From: Takakia lepidozioides
Lineage: Eukaryota; Streptophyta; Takakiopsida; Takakiales; Takakiaceae
Length of the DNA: 64,000 bases
Direction: 5' to 3'
Assembly (NCBI GenBank): GCA_030704615.1
Contig: CM060731.1
Span: 81,572,756 to 81,636,755, forward strand
Positions 22,341-34,211 of this stretch are shown here, piece by piece. The first letter of the stretch is position 1. Each line of letters begins with the position of its first letter. A program made the translations under genes and the position numbers. Below the pieces are notes generated by a model. That model saw nothing but the letters and a program-made list of their open reading frames with translations. It made no database searches and was not told the origin of the DNA.

Positions 22341-24019
22341 CACGATCTTTCTCCCCTGACCTCCCGCGGCTTTCTCTTTTCTTTCTCTTCCTCTCCCGCG
22401 TTCGCCTTCCCTTCCGCGGACTTTCTCTTTTCCCTCCTCTCCTCTCCCCTCCTCTCCACAGGGCATGATAGGACAATGTGGTGAGGGCACCTTCTTCTTC
22501 GACCTATTTCAGTAAGCTCATTTCCCTTTGAATGCCTTGCTGCATAGGCTCGTTGCTGTGCCTTCTGTGCTGAACCTACATTGTCCCGCAATGTGCTTTG
22601 AAGCTCATGAATTAGCATGATCTCTTCCTCCATCATCCTTCGCCTTGCTGCCTGGTCATCAGTGAGCTCCCCTAGCTCCGCAATCTGTCGACACCTGTTG
22701 TCTTTTGCTTTTCCATGAATTGCAATTATTCTCTGCCTCAATCTTCCGGTCATGTGTTCCACCAGATCGTCGGGTAGATCGTTGTAGTGTGGGTAACGTA
22801 GCGCCAAGTGCGCCCAACATCATTTCTTTTGTGTCCAATGTCCATAGATAAACACAGATGGCAGTTTCTCCACTCCTCCGTATTCTTCCGTCACTGAGTG
22901 CAGCAATCACGTTTGTAGTTCAGTTATAACTGCTGCCCCCCATACATTCTTCCCTTCACTGCACGTGGTGCTCATGCTTGACGTTTCATGGGTATGTTCT
23001 CCAGTGCTCGTCGTGTATGTTCTACTTTCGTCGTTTGCCGTTGCATTTCCGCTTGTGAGATTTTGCCCTGCTTGCCTTCTCGTTCTTCCCTTGTGTAATT
23101 AGGCTCTTCACCAGTCTGAAAATAAATCCTTCTGCCTTCAAATGCACCTTTTCTTTACATCTTTCGGATCGTGTTTGAACCATGTTGATTCGGGACAGGT
23201 TTCTCTCCTCATTCACCATATGTCGCAGCTCCTTGCCAACCAGCATCCCTCGGCAGATATTCCATGCTGCCATCATGTTGCTCCACTTACTCGTATCTTT
23301 AGTTGTAGTGACAGTTGCTTGGTTCGCCGTTGTGTTTGCAGCCCGAAGGTCATCCCACACCTGCTCAGCTGCTCTTCTGCTTACTGGGTACCCCTGTTCC
23401 CTTCTTGTGATCTCTAGCATATCCCAATTAGCAGTAAGTGACCTCCTTGTGCCTCCCTTCCTTTTGCACTTGCACCGTATTACCCTCCTTTCACATACAA
23501 GGACTATAGTTTCCTTCCCTTGCTTGTGTAATTGTTGATTTCTTCAAAGGAAAGTTGTTTCATTGCCCCTAAGCAACTCACTGTATCAGGCCTATTCTCC
23601 TCCTTATCATCCCTCGCCCTTTGGAAAATTCCAGCCATAATTGAAGGGCAATTGGTTGTTGTACTTAACTGCACGAATGTTCTCCTTTCCGTTAGAATGA
23701 GCTGCACGTCCTTTCCATGCTGACATACCCTTTCTTCTTCCTGCAGGATCCTTTGCCCAACCCTGTTATTTCTATCATTTGTGCCATCCTCTTGGCGTTT
23801 CCACAGCCTCCCCTCATTGCCAGTGAAGTGTTTCTTTCTCTTCCCTTTGTCTTTAAAGACACTCCAACTCTTAGCTGCAGTACCCTTCGCTGATTTCTTA
23901 TTGCCTTTGACCTCATGTATGTTTTCAATCATATTTGAAGGGTGATCACTTGCTGCCATATGCATGACTGTGTCATTGACTGCTTCTCTTGTCTCAGTAT
24001 GATGTTTAATTGTTGTCAT
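22271..24019 (-). mobile_element. Minus-strand frames of an unknown transposon
   Basis: Three long minus frames follow one another: 24019-23504 (171 aa, K/R/E-rich), 23420-23022 (132 aa) and 22807-22271 (178 aa). The last begins ALRYPHYNDLPDDLVEHM and continues with an E/R-rich helix. They look like gag- or ORF1-type basic proteins, but no diagnostic domain was found. Each contains frame breaks relative to the next. A dispersed repeat (family R) flanks the block at about 22475 and 24050-24560, which supports mobile origin. Confidence 0.45.
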
Positions 24020-24049
24020 GTCAGGCCGTGCTCAGCTGCACCGTGGTGT

Positions 24050-24560
24050 CTTTGTGGTGGTTTGGAGTGACTTTGCAGGTACTGCCGATGTGGCAGCAGG
24101 AAAGTACCCAAAAACAGATAACAGAGATGAAGATAAGCTTTGGAATGAACACTTTCCTGACATGCAATTCAGAGTTGGAACTACTGTAATAAGTAGGGTT
24201 TGGGGTGTTTACTGAAAGAACTTCACGCCGTGAGTGTCAGCTGCTAACAGCAAGGCTAAGGATGTATTCATGATTTGTACACAGGCAGGGATAGTTGAAG
24301 ACCAGGGATAGAGGTCCAGATTCATCCAAGAGGGCCGGATTTCACACAAAATTACGTCTGATTCCTTGTGGATCAATAGCTACAAGAAATCTGTTTGGGT
24401 AGATGGTCAACTAGAAACAGCAGCGGCAGCAACGGTTGTAGAGCAAGGACTACTGATAAAGGTACCTTCTTCAATACATTTGTGGTGAGGGCACCTTCTT
24501 CTTCGACCTATTTCAGCCTGTTTTTCCCTCTCATCAGACTCATTAGCTCATTGGGATGAT
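24050..24560 (+). repeat. Dispersed repeat R, copy 1
   Basis: Contains ggtttggagtgactttg twice (about 24059 and 24569), gtcagctgctaaca, aagagggccggatttcac, and gtggtgagggcaccttc near 24484. The same blocks appear reversed at 45340-45870 and 47400-47800, and in part at 48160-48245 and 48560-48660. The ending gtggtgagggcaccttc also occurs at about 22477. Confidence 0.8.
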
Positions 24561-24726
24561 ATGTGGTGGTTTGGAGTGACTTTGTAAGTTACTGCCGAGG
24601 TGGCAGCAGGAAAAAACAGATAACAGATTGTACTCATAAGACGTTGTTTGCCGTAGCCTTGTGGCCATTGACCCCGCGCACAGTTTGAGCGGGAACAAAA
24701 GAGACAGATTCTACCTCTGTCAGGGG

Positions 24727-25712
24727 CTACTGTGTGTGATTTGCCCAAAAACAAGGCCTCAGGAGGGGCTGGGCTTTTGGCTCAGCCTCAAGACTTTCAA
24801 AGTTGGTAAACAGGGGTACAGACACAATTCCCTTGATAGATTTGAAGAGAGCGTCTCTTTGGTGAGAGAACCCCGGACAGTGTATCAGAAAATGAATATT
24901 GTCTTCAGATTGCCCACACAATGGGAAGTGCACTCCCCCTTTCCTCTCTGCTTCTGTTTGCTGTTCAAAGATAGGCTTCCTTCCCTGAGTTTAAATTTCA
25001 GTCTAGTGCCGAGAGTGGGTGGACCCTTGAGGTCATCCAAGATGTCCTCCCCCATGTCACTGACTAGAAACAAGTTCAGGGAAGTTTTCTGCCTAACTTC
25101 ATTTTCATCAGACAATCTCATGGCAACAGACATGGCTTTGGACACTACAGCCTTTAAGTCGGATTTATCCAGCAGGGTCAAGACTTGCGGATCAAGGTCT
25201 AGGTCCTTGAGAATCTCTTCTACTCTGGTGTTGGGAAAACACCTTTTGATCTCAGTCCAAACCAGGAAGTGGTCAGAGGTACCAATATCAGTTCTGTTGA
25301 TCAACACATTGGCACACTAGGGGAACAAATTTTTGTCCATTATGATATAGTCCACAATGGAACGTTCCCCAGTTTGGGATTTCTCACGAGTCCACTGCAC
25401 TTGGTCACCTCTTGTCTTGTTATTCAAGGTCAAAAGCTGAAGCTCTTCCAGACAGTTAATTAACCGTCTGCCATTAGAATTCAGCTCGTCCTCACCAAAA
25501 GACCCAATGATATCGTCCTGATGGAGCCCTTTGCCCACTTGGGCATTGAAGTCACCCTGCAATAGCACCACAGAGATGAAGAGAAGCTTCGGATGATTGC
25601 ATTGTGGAGGCTTTGAAAACTGGATTTCTAGAAGCACAACTTTTATGCCATAACCTTGGGATGAAACCAAACAAAGCGACAAACTTGGATTGGTGGAATG
25701 AGCCATGGACAA
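24727..25712 (-). mobile_element. LINE with endonuclease joined to 3' zinc ribbon, RT deleted
   Basis: The minus strand from 25575 reads LQGDFNAQVGKG, then NSNGRRLINCLEELQLLTLN, then ERSIVDYIIM. After one stop it reads NRTDIGTSDHFLVWTEI. GDFN and SDH are the signature motifs of LINE apurinic-like endonucleases. After roughly 100 more residues the frame meets FPLCGQSEDNIHFLIHCPG, the zinc-ribbon region normally found after the reverse transcriptase. The whole RT domain (usually several hundred residues) is missing between them, so this is an internal deletion derivative. The 5' end stops abruptly near 25580. Confidence 0.85.
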
Positions 25713-26239
25713 TTGAGAGACAAATGGAGGCCGAGCTATTCAAAAGCATGGAAGAGGAGGGTGATGATGTCGATGCCATAGATTCTATTTGTCCTCTTAA
25801 TGCAAACACACATATTCAAAATGAGGTCGTGGAAGATGAATTGGTGTGCGGGCCTTCGAATTCAATGGAGGATGTTTTGAGCCAACTTTTGGATGATCAT
25901 GCGGAAGAGGTACTTATTCAAAGTGAATTGAGACATACTCTGGATGCTGTCATTGATGAGTTTGAACAAGAGAAAGATGGATCGAAGGCGGTGGTTTCAT
26001 TTGTCAAAGTAGACGGGAAGACCATATTCAAAAGCACTTTGGTTAGCCAACTCAATGGCAACCCTACTCTATCCAAGGATAGATTGACACGAGTAAGAAG
26101 TGCATCGATGTTGTTTTGCCGAGAAAACAAACCAACTACCAGCAACAAAGCCACGAGCTTGGGATTGGGTTCGGATTGTGCTGTATTTTTTGTTGATGAG
26201 GAGACTGCGATCCAAACTACAGTGAATTGCAGGACCTAG
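25575..26239 (+). CDS. Unrecognised acidic ORF, about 220 aa
   Basis: A single open frame runs from the broken LINE edge to the start of the duplicated primase block. It reads KATNLDWWNEPWTIERQ, then a long acidic stretch (LFKSMEEEGDDVDAID), then FKSTLVSQLNGNPTLSKDRL and LGLGSDCAVFFVDEE. I recall similar text from repetitive plant sequences but cannot name a domain. No intron signals are needed. It may be a piece of a host gene or of a DNA transposon. It lacks a convincing ATG near its start. Confidence 0.45.
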
Positions 26240-26737
26240 TTATGTCTTCTCCCATATTGGTTTGTCTGGTCTATTAGCATAATCTCATCGGTCGACTCCA
26301 CATGAATTCAGCGCGTGTACACGCACAATGCGTTTGATCTGCCCGGTATGCCATTTTGAGCTGTTAGGTCTCTTTGTCACCTCATTCAGACGCTATTGTT
26401 GATGTTGATGCGAATCACCTGTTTTCGTACCTTCGCATTTCAGGCCCGTAGATTGAGTTGTTTGATGTGCTACTAGGAAGGCTGTTTCCTTGCGTAGAGA
26501 TGCACAAGTGGTTGTCATATGGACAAAGTAAACTCCCAAACAATGTGGTCTTTGTCAATGACTCGGGAGTTCGTCATCTTTGTTTGTTTGTTTACCACCT
26601 TAGAGTAGCTGTGTTTGGACTCATTGTTCAGTGTCCAACATTCTTTCTTGTACCCTGCTTTCTTTTGTATAAGCTCTTTGAGCTTTCCTTGGACTTAGCA
26701 AAGTTTATTTATTTATTTATTCTTAACATATACAGAG
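26219..26737 (+). repeat. Duplicated primase-gene fragment (inverse copy of 52003-52613)
   Basis: This block matches the reverse complement of 52003-52613 almost throughout, from gtgaattgcaggacctag to taacatatacagaga. It contains the primase exon text RLFPCVEMHKWLSYGQ, with its acceptor and GTAAA donor. The 52-kb copy has about 110 bp more, inside the intron (52120-52235). The right edge at about 26735 abuts gypsy RNase H sequence exactly. The copied exon has no neighbouring primase exons here, so it is a gene fragment and not a second gene. Confidence 0.85.
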
Positions 26738-28660
26738 AAACACTTCAGGCAGTACCTGCATGGTTGTTATTTCACCGTGGAGACAGATCATCTCCCTCTC
26801 AAAGCCCTTAAAACTCCTCGTGAATTGTCTGATAGGCTTGCTAGATGGACTTTGCTTCTACAGGGCTTTGAATATGATATAGTTTACAAACAGCAACGCT
26901 GATGCACTTATTAGGGGAGAGACCAAGACCCATGTTCCTTACATGACTCTGGATGATTTGGCTCGCATGCAGGATCCTGATCGTTCACTGCCTGATTTAC
27001 ATCTACGTGCATCCTTTTTTAGCTTGATGGATGAGTTGCCCTATGCAGTTAAACCTGCAGGGGATCTCATCACTTTTGATGTACATTAAGTTGGTTACTT
27101 TGGTACTTGGGTGTCTGGTCTGATATTCTTTTGTTTGATCAATCCTGCCTGGTAACTTACAGCCGTACCTTCTTCTTCTCACATGGGCATGTGTTTCTTA
27201 TGTTTACTTCCCTTAGGACCTGTACTTCACGCCCAACCTACCTTCACATGTAAGCCTGCTTCAGATGTGATGTAGGGTTATATTATTTGAAGACCACAGG
27301 GGCGGACACTTCTGATTACCTGCTATTAACACACTGTTTCCTGGCTCTGTGCATGATAGGCATGGATGACTCCCTGTTCGCAGCCCTTCTCCACAAGTGC
27401 AAGGCCGGCATACAACTCCCAAGTCTTTCCAAGACACTTCAAAGCCAAGTTAACTATCACCTTCCCTGTCATGTGGAACGTGAAGGTAAATTGTTGAAGA
27501 ACATTGTCTTGGATGGCACCGTGGAGGTTCCTAATAGGAGCTCAATTCCAGAGTTGCTTGAATTATATGATGCCTCACCTTTTGCTGGTCACCTTGGTGT
27601 GACTAAAACTGTCAAGCGTTTGCAAGAACAATATGCCTGGAAGGGTAGACGTTGCATCATTTGTTTCTAAATGTGTTGAATGTCATGCCAAGACATTGCT
27701 TCCTCGGGCTCGCGCTTCATTACCCATGCGGCCTATACCTGTCACTGGTCTCTTTGATAGGGTGGGCTTAGATCTTGTTGGACCTCTTAAGCTCACAGAG
27801 AAGAGCCACTCCTACATAGCCGTAGCAATGGACTACCTCTCTAAATGGGTGGAGGTCCTACCTTTGGCCGCAAAGGATGCAGATGCAGTCGCACAATTTT
27901 TCTTTGATGAAATCATTCTCAGGCACGCATGTCATCTTGAGATACTTACAGATCAGGGTACAAAGTTTTGCAACCAGTTAATGCAAGTGATATGCTTCAA
28001 TCTTGGGATAAAGCATCGAACCACGACGTCTTATCACCCCAGTGCAACGGTCTGACTGAGCGATTCAATAAGACCATGTGTTCCATGATGGAGAAGAATG
28101 GTTCTCTGTTGGGTGATGGGATGTGGCTCTTCCAGTTTTGATTTTCACTTATAGGACTTCAGTTCACGCAAGTACCAGGTATACTCCCTTTGAGCTAGTA
28201 TATGGCAGATTTGCTCGCAGTCCTTTGCATGACACTCCGCTGATTCCTGTCGGTACTGGCCCTGTTGATTGGGATGCATTCTTGGTTGAGATGAATGCTA
28301 AGAGGCAAAAGTTGTTATCCTCTGCCAAAACCAACATAGCTAAAGCTCAGGCAATTCAGGCTCGCAATTATAATCGACTTGTATGCTATTTTAAAAAGTT
28401 TCTGCAGGGTCAATCTGTGTGTGTACGGCTTCAGCAAGGGAAGATCATTTCCACGGCTTCCAAGTGTATCGAGGGCCCATATCTTATGTGGAAGTCTTGC
28501 GGGGGAGACAGTACAGGCTGCTCCCTCAACATCACTCTGTCCCTCCTCTTTCATAGACTGTCCACCTTGATTCTCTTGTGCATTGCAAATTAGTTTTTGA
28601 TCTCACTTGTATTAATGTAGAAGGTCGTCGTGTTATTCTGACCCAGGCTAGACGTGCTGC
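26735..28660 (+). mobile_element. Degenerate Ty3/gypsy pol: RNase H and integrase
   Basis: The plus strand reads KHFRQYLHGCYFTVETDH, then RLARWTLLLQGFEYDIVYK (end of the RNase H region), followed by a spacer with stops. Integrase follows: AGHLGVTKTVKRLQEQY and CVECHAKT (HHCC zinc binding). The catalytic triad positions lie in GLDLVGPL, LTDQGTKF and LTERFNK (D, D, E). The C-terminal segment has FTYRTSVHASTRYTPFELVY and a chromovirus-like tail. Frame breaks occur near 26905, 27650, 28045 and 28120, and the protease, RT and gag parts are absent. LTRs were not identified. Confidence 0.88.
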
Positions 28661-28879
28661 ATGAGTGCAGATCATGAATTTCTGCTTTCTGCTTTTACAC
28701 TTGACTTTTGTGCAGTGGTGGAGCTGCATCAGATCTGTGTGGCTTGGCTTGACTTCACCAGCTAGTTTTATTCATTTAGGATAGACATCTGATTGTGAGA
28801 GTGACAAGAGCTACGGAACTGCTCTGTTGAGCTTGCATCAATTGTATGGTTTGGGGTTTTTCCTGCTGGGGGTTTTGTC

Positions 28880-29170
28880 CCTGGGGGTGCACTCTTTATA
28901 AACTGTGCGTATCACGTGCGTTCGTCGCCTAATAAAAAAACCCCATGTATACGGGTCCTTGGATAATTTATACCCCCTCTGTACATACTTTTTGAAGATT
29001 ATAAAACCCCCTCCTGTAAATATACAAAAATTTACAATTTTTAAAAAGTACCCCCTTCTGTATGTATATTCTCATTTTCCATCATTAAAAATAATCCTCC
29101 AATATGTATATGTATGTTTTTATATTATATCGAATTTATTCATTTAAAACCTAATAAAATCTAACAAATT
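28880..29170. repeat. Subterminal-type short repeats
   Basis: Short C-rich phrases (accccatgta, accccctctgta, acccccttctgta) recur with about 60-bp spacing. They resemble the block at 22096-22200. Such repeated motifs are typical near the ends of DNA transposons. Confidence 0.45.
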
Positions 29171-29172
29171 AA

Positions 29173-29576
29173 TTAAAAATAAAATTTGCCTTTGATAAAG
29201 TTGTCAAAGACTTTTTGGTCATTTGCATCAAGTACATATGTGTTTGACTTGACATTGTACTTTAAACATGCTAACGCGATAATGGAATCCAAATCAATCA
29301 TCATGTTATCCGTCAAATCGTACGTATAGACCCTCCTCGAATTTTTTGGTACCATGCTAACCCAATCTCCATATGAGAAGGACGCTCCAATAAATCAATA
29401 GAATCCCTACATTCTACAAACCGCTTATTGATTTTCTTCCGCATTCTTTGAACCCTGCCCAAATACCAAGTGCCTTTGTCTTTATTCGCATAATCGTTCT
29501 CGTCAAACTCCGCGCGGTCCTCATCCATGGGCTCCGGGGGTTGTTCTCCCACGGTCCTCGATTCAACTGAACACAA
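29173..29576 (-). pseudogene. Unrecognised transposon-like ORF with one frame break
   Basis: The minus strand from 29576 reads GTWYLGRVQRMRKKINKR and VECRDSIDLLERP. After a frame break near 29345 it continues as YTYDLTDNMMIDLDSIIALA and NTYVLDANDQKVFDNFIK to a stop at 29173. The text is protein-like and belongs to a repeated locus, because the first 25 codons recur at 52696. No domain is named. Confidence 0.5.
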
Positions 29577-30174
29577 AAGACTCTAGAGATGAGGAAAATG
29601 AAGGTATATTTCAGCTACCGTCCAGTCCCTCACAGACTGGTGAACAATGTTGTGTACTCTGCGGCTACATTCACAGCAAACAGCAGACTAGATTTAGAGA
29701 GACACTCTCAAAATCCTCCTCGGAGCTCTAGTGTAACACGCAATGGACCCCTTTCTCACAAGCAGACCAAGAAGAAAGGGAGAGCGCCAAGAGAGGATGA
29801 AAAAAGTGGGAAAGGATTGCTGGCTGCATAGGCTTCCTTAGGGATGAGCTCACTCTATCATCCGTAGGGACGCATCCATTCACTTTTCATATCTCCTCGT
29901 ACTGTCAATGGATGTATGAACCCAAGTAGTTGGATGTATAATAAAGTTTTGCCCGTAGTAAATGAATGTATGTAGATGGATGGAAAGCAGCTGATTGGGG
30001 TGGGTTGAGCTGATTCACGGTGCTCGGCCAGCTCCTGTGACATGGCCCAACTGCGATGCCATTTGCGGTTTTGCCAATTTGCATGTTGCACTGTCTTGCG
30101 AAAAGCTTAGGCTAAAGCAGAGCGATAAGCTTAAATTAAACATGGCGCTTGGGGCTGGCTAAACCTATCGTGGA
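29484..30174 (+). repeat. Duplicated block, direct copy of 52696-53409
   Basis: Near-identical over about 690 bp, with shared landmarks such as gaactccgcgcgg-like sequence, ctccgggggtt, gtagggac and ggcgcttggggct. The right copy has about 25 bp more near 53095-53120 and lacks a short stretch at 29693-29705. Confidence 0.9.
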
Positions 30175-30938
30175 GACTCATATTGCATCCGCGCTACTGC
30201 CTTTTGTGAACACTGCTGGCAAGAGATGTGGATATGGAGGCGATGCGTTTTATAGAGTTCTGGATTAGCAACAACCGGTGCATGACCAAGAGAATAAGTG
30301 GAGCGTGTCAGTGGACTCCAAGGTCGAAGAAGACAGAGAGACGCCATGGCCATATAGACTGATTTCTAGCTTGGTAACTAAAAAAAGAATTATGTGGTGT
30401 AGATTGCAATAGCAGTGTGACTGGCCTTTGATTGAATGGACTAAGAGCAGAGACGAGCGAACGTGGAAATGGTGGAAGCGCGTGGCAACTGAGAGCTTTA
30501 CAACCTCAGTGCTACTTGCTTTCTGGTTGATTCTACGGCTGTGGGGCGATTTAGGGTTTCGGGGTTGACTTCATCGGTGACTCTCCCGGGGCCTTCATCA
30601 GTCAGCATGGACAACATGGCGCAGGACGGAGGCAGAAATTCTCGAGACTGCGTGGGCTTGATGTTGAGGAAATGGGCGTTATACATGCGGGTCTTATTTG
30701 CTGAATCTTTTTACAAGGGAATTGAGGGTTTGTAGTTTGTACGATCCAGGGATTAGTGTCGAGGCAGGCAGTTGCTTGCTTGTGTACTGGATTCGTTTAC
30801 CGTCTCGTGGTGCTTCCCGGGTGCAGGAGACACTGGAGTTTTAAGCTTCTGGGGTGTAGTTTATGCGTGAGGAATGAGTACACGAGAGTTTCTGGTGCAA
30901 TTATCCTTGTCTCTGTGTTCTGCGTACTTGGTTTCAGA
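30175..30938. other. 5' flank of the Crinkler-like kinase gene
   Basis: No coding signal is seen apart from short frames. It probably holds the promoter and leader of the plus-strand kinase gene; no clear TATA box is seen. Confidence 0.35.
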
Positions 30939-33197
30939 ATGTCTATGATGGATGAGTGCGAGAGCGTTCGCGAGAGTGTTCGGGTGGCTTTGAGAACAAA
31001 GCTAGAGGAGGAAGCCGTCCGTCTGTTTAGAGATAAGGATTTGGACGTGCTTGGAGAAAATGGATTCACTGATGCAAGACTATTTGCCATTGGTGATGAG
31101 GGAACTTTTGAAAAAGTTCTTCCTCGCCGACTTGCTTTGGTGCGATTGCTCGTTAAGTCATTTGTACAGTCCCAGCCTCTTGAAGGTATGTTTGCTCTCT
31201 AGGGTTCTTTTTCTTTGGCATTAAAAGACAATTTGGCTGAACTAAGCAGTCTATCCGGAATACTTGGAAAGGATTCTTCCTCACAAGTTTAGGTAAAGTG
31301 GGTAAAGTGGGCGTACTCCTCGGGACATTTGGTCCCCCTTCCCAAGCTGAAGCCACCACAGGTATGTTAGGTCTGATTCATGTGCTTGAAGCCTCGGTAG
31401 CATTCATTCCCATTTCAATCGAGACTGTTTATCCTGTGAATTTCGTACCTCAAGGTTTTTGTACTTCACTTGTGAATTTGCGCTCTCTTGGCAACGAGGT
31501 GTGGTGTAAGTTTCTTCGTTGCGTTCACCCATCAGGGTGTCAGCTAGTGCGTCACGTGATGCAACTGTCGATGCAACTGTCGCATGTTGATGTCCAATCC
31601 AGCACCTTGGACATTTTATTTTGTCATTTCAGTGCATGTTCCACTATGTTGATATCTTGTTTTGTTTTTACAAGCACCTGATCCTTGTGGTGGTCTGAGT
31701 TTCTCAGGGCTCTGCGGCCTGAGTTTGCTGATAGTGAGGTTCAAGTACTTAGAGTTTGTCGTCACCAGATCATTTGCTCCTTTTGAAGAGGAAATGATAA
31801 TATTAGTTATGACTTCAGAATCCTTGGTTGATTATGATCTCAAATGCCAATGAGCAGCTTGTCTTCTAATTCCTTCGTCAGGTACCCCCAGAGGTGACGA
31901 TACTTTATCCATTCGGAAGAACATAGTTGAGCAGCGTGTGCAACTTTGCGGAGTGGATGAGCTGCAGGGATTGTTGAAAACTGAATTGAAGGATGGCTTA
32001 CGATTTCCTGTTACTTTGAATATGTGGAACTCTTTGCCGACAAACAGGGACAAGTTGTTCAAACTAGCTGGACCTGATGAAGAGTGTTATAAGATTGTTC
32101 CACTTGTGAATGCTATTGTGGACCCTCCAATGCCCGCACCCACAGCTGATACAGAAGATTCTTTTCACTACCTTTGGGACACTGTTATTGATGAATCACT
32201 TAAGTTTTTCTTTGATGGCCCTTGGCTAACAGAGCGAAACGAGTTTGGTGAAGGGAGTACTAGTGGAACAAGGCCCGACAAGGTCGTTAGGTTTGGTTTC
32301 GGGTTCTATGCTTTGTGGAGAGGGGAAGAGAAAGGCCCTACAATTGCTGGTGATCGAAGAAAGGAATTGATTTCGAAATTGGACTGGACGTATAAACATC
32401 TCCCCTTTCTCATGGCGTACTATGCGAAGGCAGCCCTAGTGACATTCTCTACATGTGGTGGTGGATCCACATGGAGGATCCATGAAAATGTGCCGTGATC
32501 TCATTCAATTCAAGATATCAAAGGCAGAGGATCGACTTAAGCTTGTACTGGCCTGCATAACTATCGCGAAGTTGCTGAAAACAAGAGAAGATGTTTGCGT
32601 AAGAGAGGATGAAGTATCGGATATGCCTCTCATTTGGAGGAACAGTGGAAAAGTTATTCGTCCATCTGGGAGGAAGGTAGAGAAGACCTATCCAGATGAG
32701 GCTTTCTACAGGAAAGTTGTAGCCATCTATGAGGCGACGTCATCTTGTCCAAATGTGGAACATCTTATGCAGAGAAGGGATTCAAACCGAACTATTGTGG
32801 TGCAGAGGGCTGTGGTTGCAAAACCAAAGAACCATGACGAACTGAGGACCTGTCTCCGATGTTTGTGTGAAGCACTGCAGTGGTTGCACAAAAAAGGACT
32901 CGTGCACAGAGACATCAGGTGGGAAAATGTTCTTCGTGACAGGAATAATGCTGAGAAATGGGTAATAAAGAGCGATCAGTGCTTCGAGCTCCACCCTCTA
33001 GATGCCAATTCACATGCTCCGGAGATGACAGTTGGGCCTCATGATACCATGGTTGACATCTGGGGCATTGGGTACCTTCTGTCTACTTCAAAAATAATTC
33101 TGGATGCAAAGCTTTTGGGTTTGATGGAGAAATGAAAGCATCAGGTGCCAGACCAAAGGCAACTGCAGCAGAGTGTCTGGAGTTGCTTGATGCATGA
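30939..33197 (+). pseudogene. Crinkler-like protein kinase gene with frame breaks
   Basis: Exon 1 (30939-31195) starts MSMMDECESVRESVRV and encodes a helical head region. It joins in phase across GTATGT...GTCAG to an exon from 31882 (GTPRGDD, then a long middle region). The kinase C-lobe is clear: ALQWLHKKGLVHRDIRWENV (catalytic loop with the HRD aspartate and the asparagine, near 32901), then HAPEM and DIWGIGYLL. The metal-binding DFG position reads KSDQC. The combination of a large N-terminal region with VHRDIRWENV resembles Crinkler-type (CRN-like) kinases known from oomycetes and some plants. Frame breaks fall near 32455-32500 and 33090-33110. After the second, another frame gives KASGARPKATAAECLELL and a stop at 33195. 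The usual ATP-binding lysine was not assigned. Probably inactive or mis-sequenced. Confidence 0.7.
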
Positions 33198-34205
33198 TAT
33201 GTAGTCTGGTAACAGATGCAGAACTTTAGGAAGCTGAGGTCTTCTTGGCGGTTTATTAGGAAGCTGAAGTCTTGTTTAGACTCAAATCTTCTTGGTGGTT
33301 TATTAGGAAGCTTAAGTCGAAGCAGAGGTGCTACTGCCCAGAGCTATGTTGATCACCTTCAATGGCTTCCTGCTTCCTTTGGCGCAGAATCTCGGTCTGT
33401 TTACTCCCGACACTTGCGCCTTCCCATCGCACTCAATAGACGGCCACAGTTCTGTCCGGATAAAGATATAAATTTCGTCCGAATGCCCTTGTGGACATAA
33501 GGTGCCATGAGTAAGATTCTGTCGCGTAAGGTGCCCTCTGAGTACACTAACAAATTTTTGCCGGGTCTTTAGTCTTTACGTCACGTGGTAGAGCGTTACA
33601 CTCCGTGTGTGTACGAGTCTGTCTGCTCAAACACAAGCGAGTGTGAAACGCTGTTGGCGAAGCTGTCCCCTCTCTGTCTCTCTGTCTCTGGGTTTCTGCC
33701 AAGTGGAAGGAGCCCTTGCCGGCTGCTGCAGGAGTTGAAAGGCCTCGCGTGTATTTAGAGCACCAGCCTGCAATGCTTGTTATTGCGTTTGTGCTGACTC
33801 TGTTGTGAGCACAAGAGGACTTTTGGAGGGTGGAAAATTGAGATTTCGGAAGTTGGCACTGGTGATCTTCACAGGACTGCTCAACATTCCTGCTCTTTAC
33901 TTGGCTGTGTGGGGATGGGTGAAGCATCCGTTGCCAGCAAGGAACATGCGAGTGTGCAACACTCTCAAGTCAGTGTTGCAAGAGTTAACCCCTGAATTTT
34001 ACTGTTGGTTGGCATTTTGTCACTTGTTAATTGTCAAATTTCAATGGAATCACGAATGCAATGAAAAAACATATGTTTCACATCATATATGAATCATTTC
34101 ATGGCCACAAGAAACTTGAAAATCATCTCAATGCGTAATTTCAAAATGTCATAGTGCTTTTATAACCACGCGAGAAAATTGGGTACAATCTAAAATTGTA
34201 ACTCC
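33198..34205. other. Interval between the two kinase genes
   Basis: A short triplicated phrase, aggaagctgaagtctt-like, occurs at 33228-33320. A plus frame at 33805-34092 contains a hydrophobic run (LALVIFTGLLNIPALYLAVW) but nothing recognised. Confidence 0.4.
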
Positions 34206-34211
34206 ATGAAC

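Noticed and set aside
28880-29170. Short plus frame of 80 codons
   Set aside because: AT-rich, low complexity, and coincides with transposon-end-like repeats.
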